A stretch of 64,000 nucleotides of DNA, from assembly GCA_947579665.1 (NCBI GenBank), contig OX388351.1, positions 3,844,001-3,908,000 of the forward strand, written 5' to 3'. The notes under the pieces are model-generated. The model was not told where the DNA came from and made no database searches. It was given only the letters and a program-made list of their open reading frames with translations. The translations under genes and the position numbers were made by a program. Of the stretch, positions 62,791-64,000 are shown one piece after another; within the stretch, counting starts at the first letter, position 1; each line of letters begins with the position of its first letter. This DNA is from Sympetrum striolatum (lineage: Eukaryota > Arthropoda > Insecta > Odonata > Libellulidae).

Positions 62791-63480
62791 TCTCGAAAGC
62801 GGAATCCCGTGACCCCCTCTGTTTTGGACCTTTCGTTCAGCATGGTCTATTCTATCTCCAACAGTCTTTCCCTTCACCACCTCATAACTACACCCATTTC
62901 TCCCTCCATCCGTCCGGAGCACACTTCCTTCGAAATTTCCTACTTAAGGGTGAGAGCCCCATCTTCGTTTTTTACCCTCTGGGAAACACGTCCGAAACGG
63001 AAAAATACGGGGAGATTTGTACAATTTACCAAATGGAATCACGTATAGATCCCTACCTGACCATCTTCGTACGCAACATCCCCCCCGACCTCAGCAAATG
63101 GGCCCTAAGCGTCTCACGTCACTAACCTTTTAGACCTTCAAAACGATCTGCTAAATAACTTCGAAGGTTGCCGGAAGTGTGTATGTGGACACCATCTTCG
63201 CGCCAACGGGATTTTTCATCTCTTTCGCGCCATTTTCCTCGCGAGAAACAAAACAGCATCGTCGATTTCTCGACTCCGTCCGTCCTCGGCGAAATGGCTT
63301 CTTAGGTCGAAGCAATTCCTGCCATTTTCTCGTCATTTTGAAAAAAAGCCAAAGAATAAAACGGATTTTATAAGTGGTTTCTTTTTCGTGGGACCATTGT
63401 ATGCCATCCAGTGTAAAGAAATCCCAAACAGAAAGAGCCCAAAACGATAGGGTTGTGAAGTTAAACAATGATGCCCGTTA
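62790..63480. other. CpG-containing island, unassigned
   Basis: Long GC-richer segment: C-rich and CT-rich to 63110, then CpG-dense around 63160-63300. Antiparallel open frames (63151-63468 minus, 105 codons; 63179-63373 plus) are not recognised. Candidate promoter or enhancer. Confidence 0.4.
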
Positions 63481-63696
63481 GCTAAATAATGTAGTACGTC
63501 TTTGGAACGTAAATTGAGTCAAATTTTGATAATCTATACTTTAGCGCGCTACAGGTGAGCTAGTTGAGAAATATATCTTGTTTTTGTTCCATTCGTTATG
63601 CAATCAAGCGTGAATTGTGGATGAAATTCAAGTACAGCGTTTTCAAGTGCATAGAACGGGAGTCTCCTAACTGATATAGCTCAGATTTCCATTTTT

Positions 63697-63825
63697 ACTT
63701 TCTCCATATACGAAGTATAGAGAAAGTATTGTTTTCATGAAAAAATTCGACTTCGAGATTTCAACGGAAAAACATGTTTTGGGGTCCCTAGAACACGTTT
63801 TGACCATTTTCGGAATGATGTCTGT

Positions 63826-63884
<59 letters not shown>

Positions 63885-64000
63885 TGTGTGATAGTGGGCG
63901 CTCTAACGTGAAAACTATTGGTCGTATCAACACCAAACTTCATATATAGTACTGTGGTGTGTGCTGTCAGAGTTGATTAGTTTTTGGAGTAAATCGGTCA
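63697..64000 (+). mobile_element. Dispersed repeat with terminal palindrome and (TG)n core, cut by the window edge
   Basis: It starts with the palindrome ACTTTCTC (63697-63704) and GAGAAAGT (63720-63727). ATTCGACTTCGAGATTTC follows, then GGGGTCCCTAGAACACGTTTT, a (TG)n core and a TCAACACCAAACTTCAT stretch. I recall this order from dispersed repeats in many invertebrate genomes; this was not searched. The short frames across it owe their Val/Cys or His/Thr runs to the TG core. The right end lies outside the window. Confidence 0.55.
63823..63890. repeat. (TG)n microsatellite
   Basis: About 68 bases of TG dinucleotides with two A interruptions (GTATG) near each end. It forms the centre of the dispersed repeat that surrounds it. 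Confidence 0.95.

Noticed and set aside
63667..63949. Proteins with Val/Cys or His/Thr runs
   Set aside because: These frames are translations of the (TG)n microsatellite in a dispersed repeat.

Overview
This window looks like non-coding nuclear DNA from an animal, most likely an arthropod and probably an insect. The composition is AT-rich. No reading frame longer than about 150 codons exists, and there is no compact or operon-like gene order. CpG is not visibly depleted. The repeats are of metazoan type: CR1/L2-like non-LTR retrotransposon tails, tRNA-derived SINEs, MITE-like inverted-repeat elements, and (TA)n and (TG)n microsatellites. The exact species cannot be fixed from the sequence. 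No rRNA, CRISPR array, prokaryotic gene or viral gene was seen. No protein-coding gene could be identified with confidence: apart from retrotransposon fragments, none of the short open frames translates to a family I recognise.

Layout. 1-3.5 kb holds repeat edges with G/C homopolymer runs, a MITE-like element with ~75-bp inverted arms (2647-3233) and a CCG-rich low-complexity patch. From 4.6 kb to the end, AT-rich desert alternates with some 20 short (0.3-0.8 kb) CpG-containing, higher-GC, non-repetitive islands every 2-6 kb. These are the best candidates for regulatory DNA or unrecognised exons. The most promoter-like is 29.55-30.33 kb, with CCAAT boxes, a GC box, a minus-strand TATA element and a near-consensus minus-strand splice donor. 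A second GC-rich island at 49.9-50.5 kb has CRE-like and CTCF-like words.

Mobile DNA. One CR1/L2-like LINE family is present as a clean 3' fragment at 54.2 kb (+), an older one at 19.2-19.5 kb (-) and a bare 3' tail at 51.6 kb (-). A badly decayed RT fragment at 61.6-62.2 kb (+) is of the same or a close family. A second LINE, with a different RT C-terminus, lies at 40.0-40.6 kb (-), next to a small MITE-like inverted repeat at 39.86-39.97 kb. A third LINE-type 3' end, a hairpin followed by (ATT)n, is at 61.5 kb. tRNA-headed SINEs are at 12.3, 46.9 and 53.7 kb, with a decayed one probable at 60.3 kb. A known-looking dispersed repeat with a (TG)n core runs off the right edge.

The most economical reading is an intergenic or intronic stretch of a large arthropod genome: a gene desert peppered with possible enhancers and dead transposons. 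I found no convincing novel multi-gene system. The items most worth checking are the regularly spaced CpG islands, the conserved 3' hairpin of the LINE family, and the small inverted-repeat elements.
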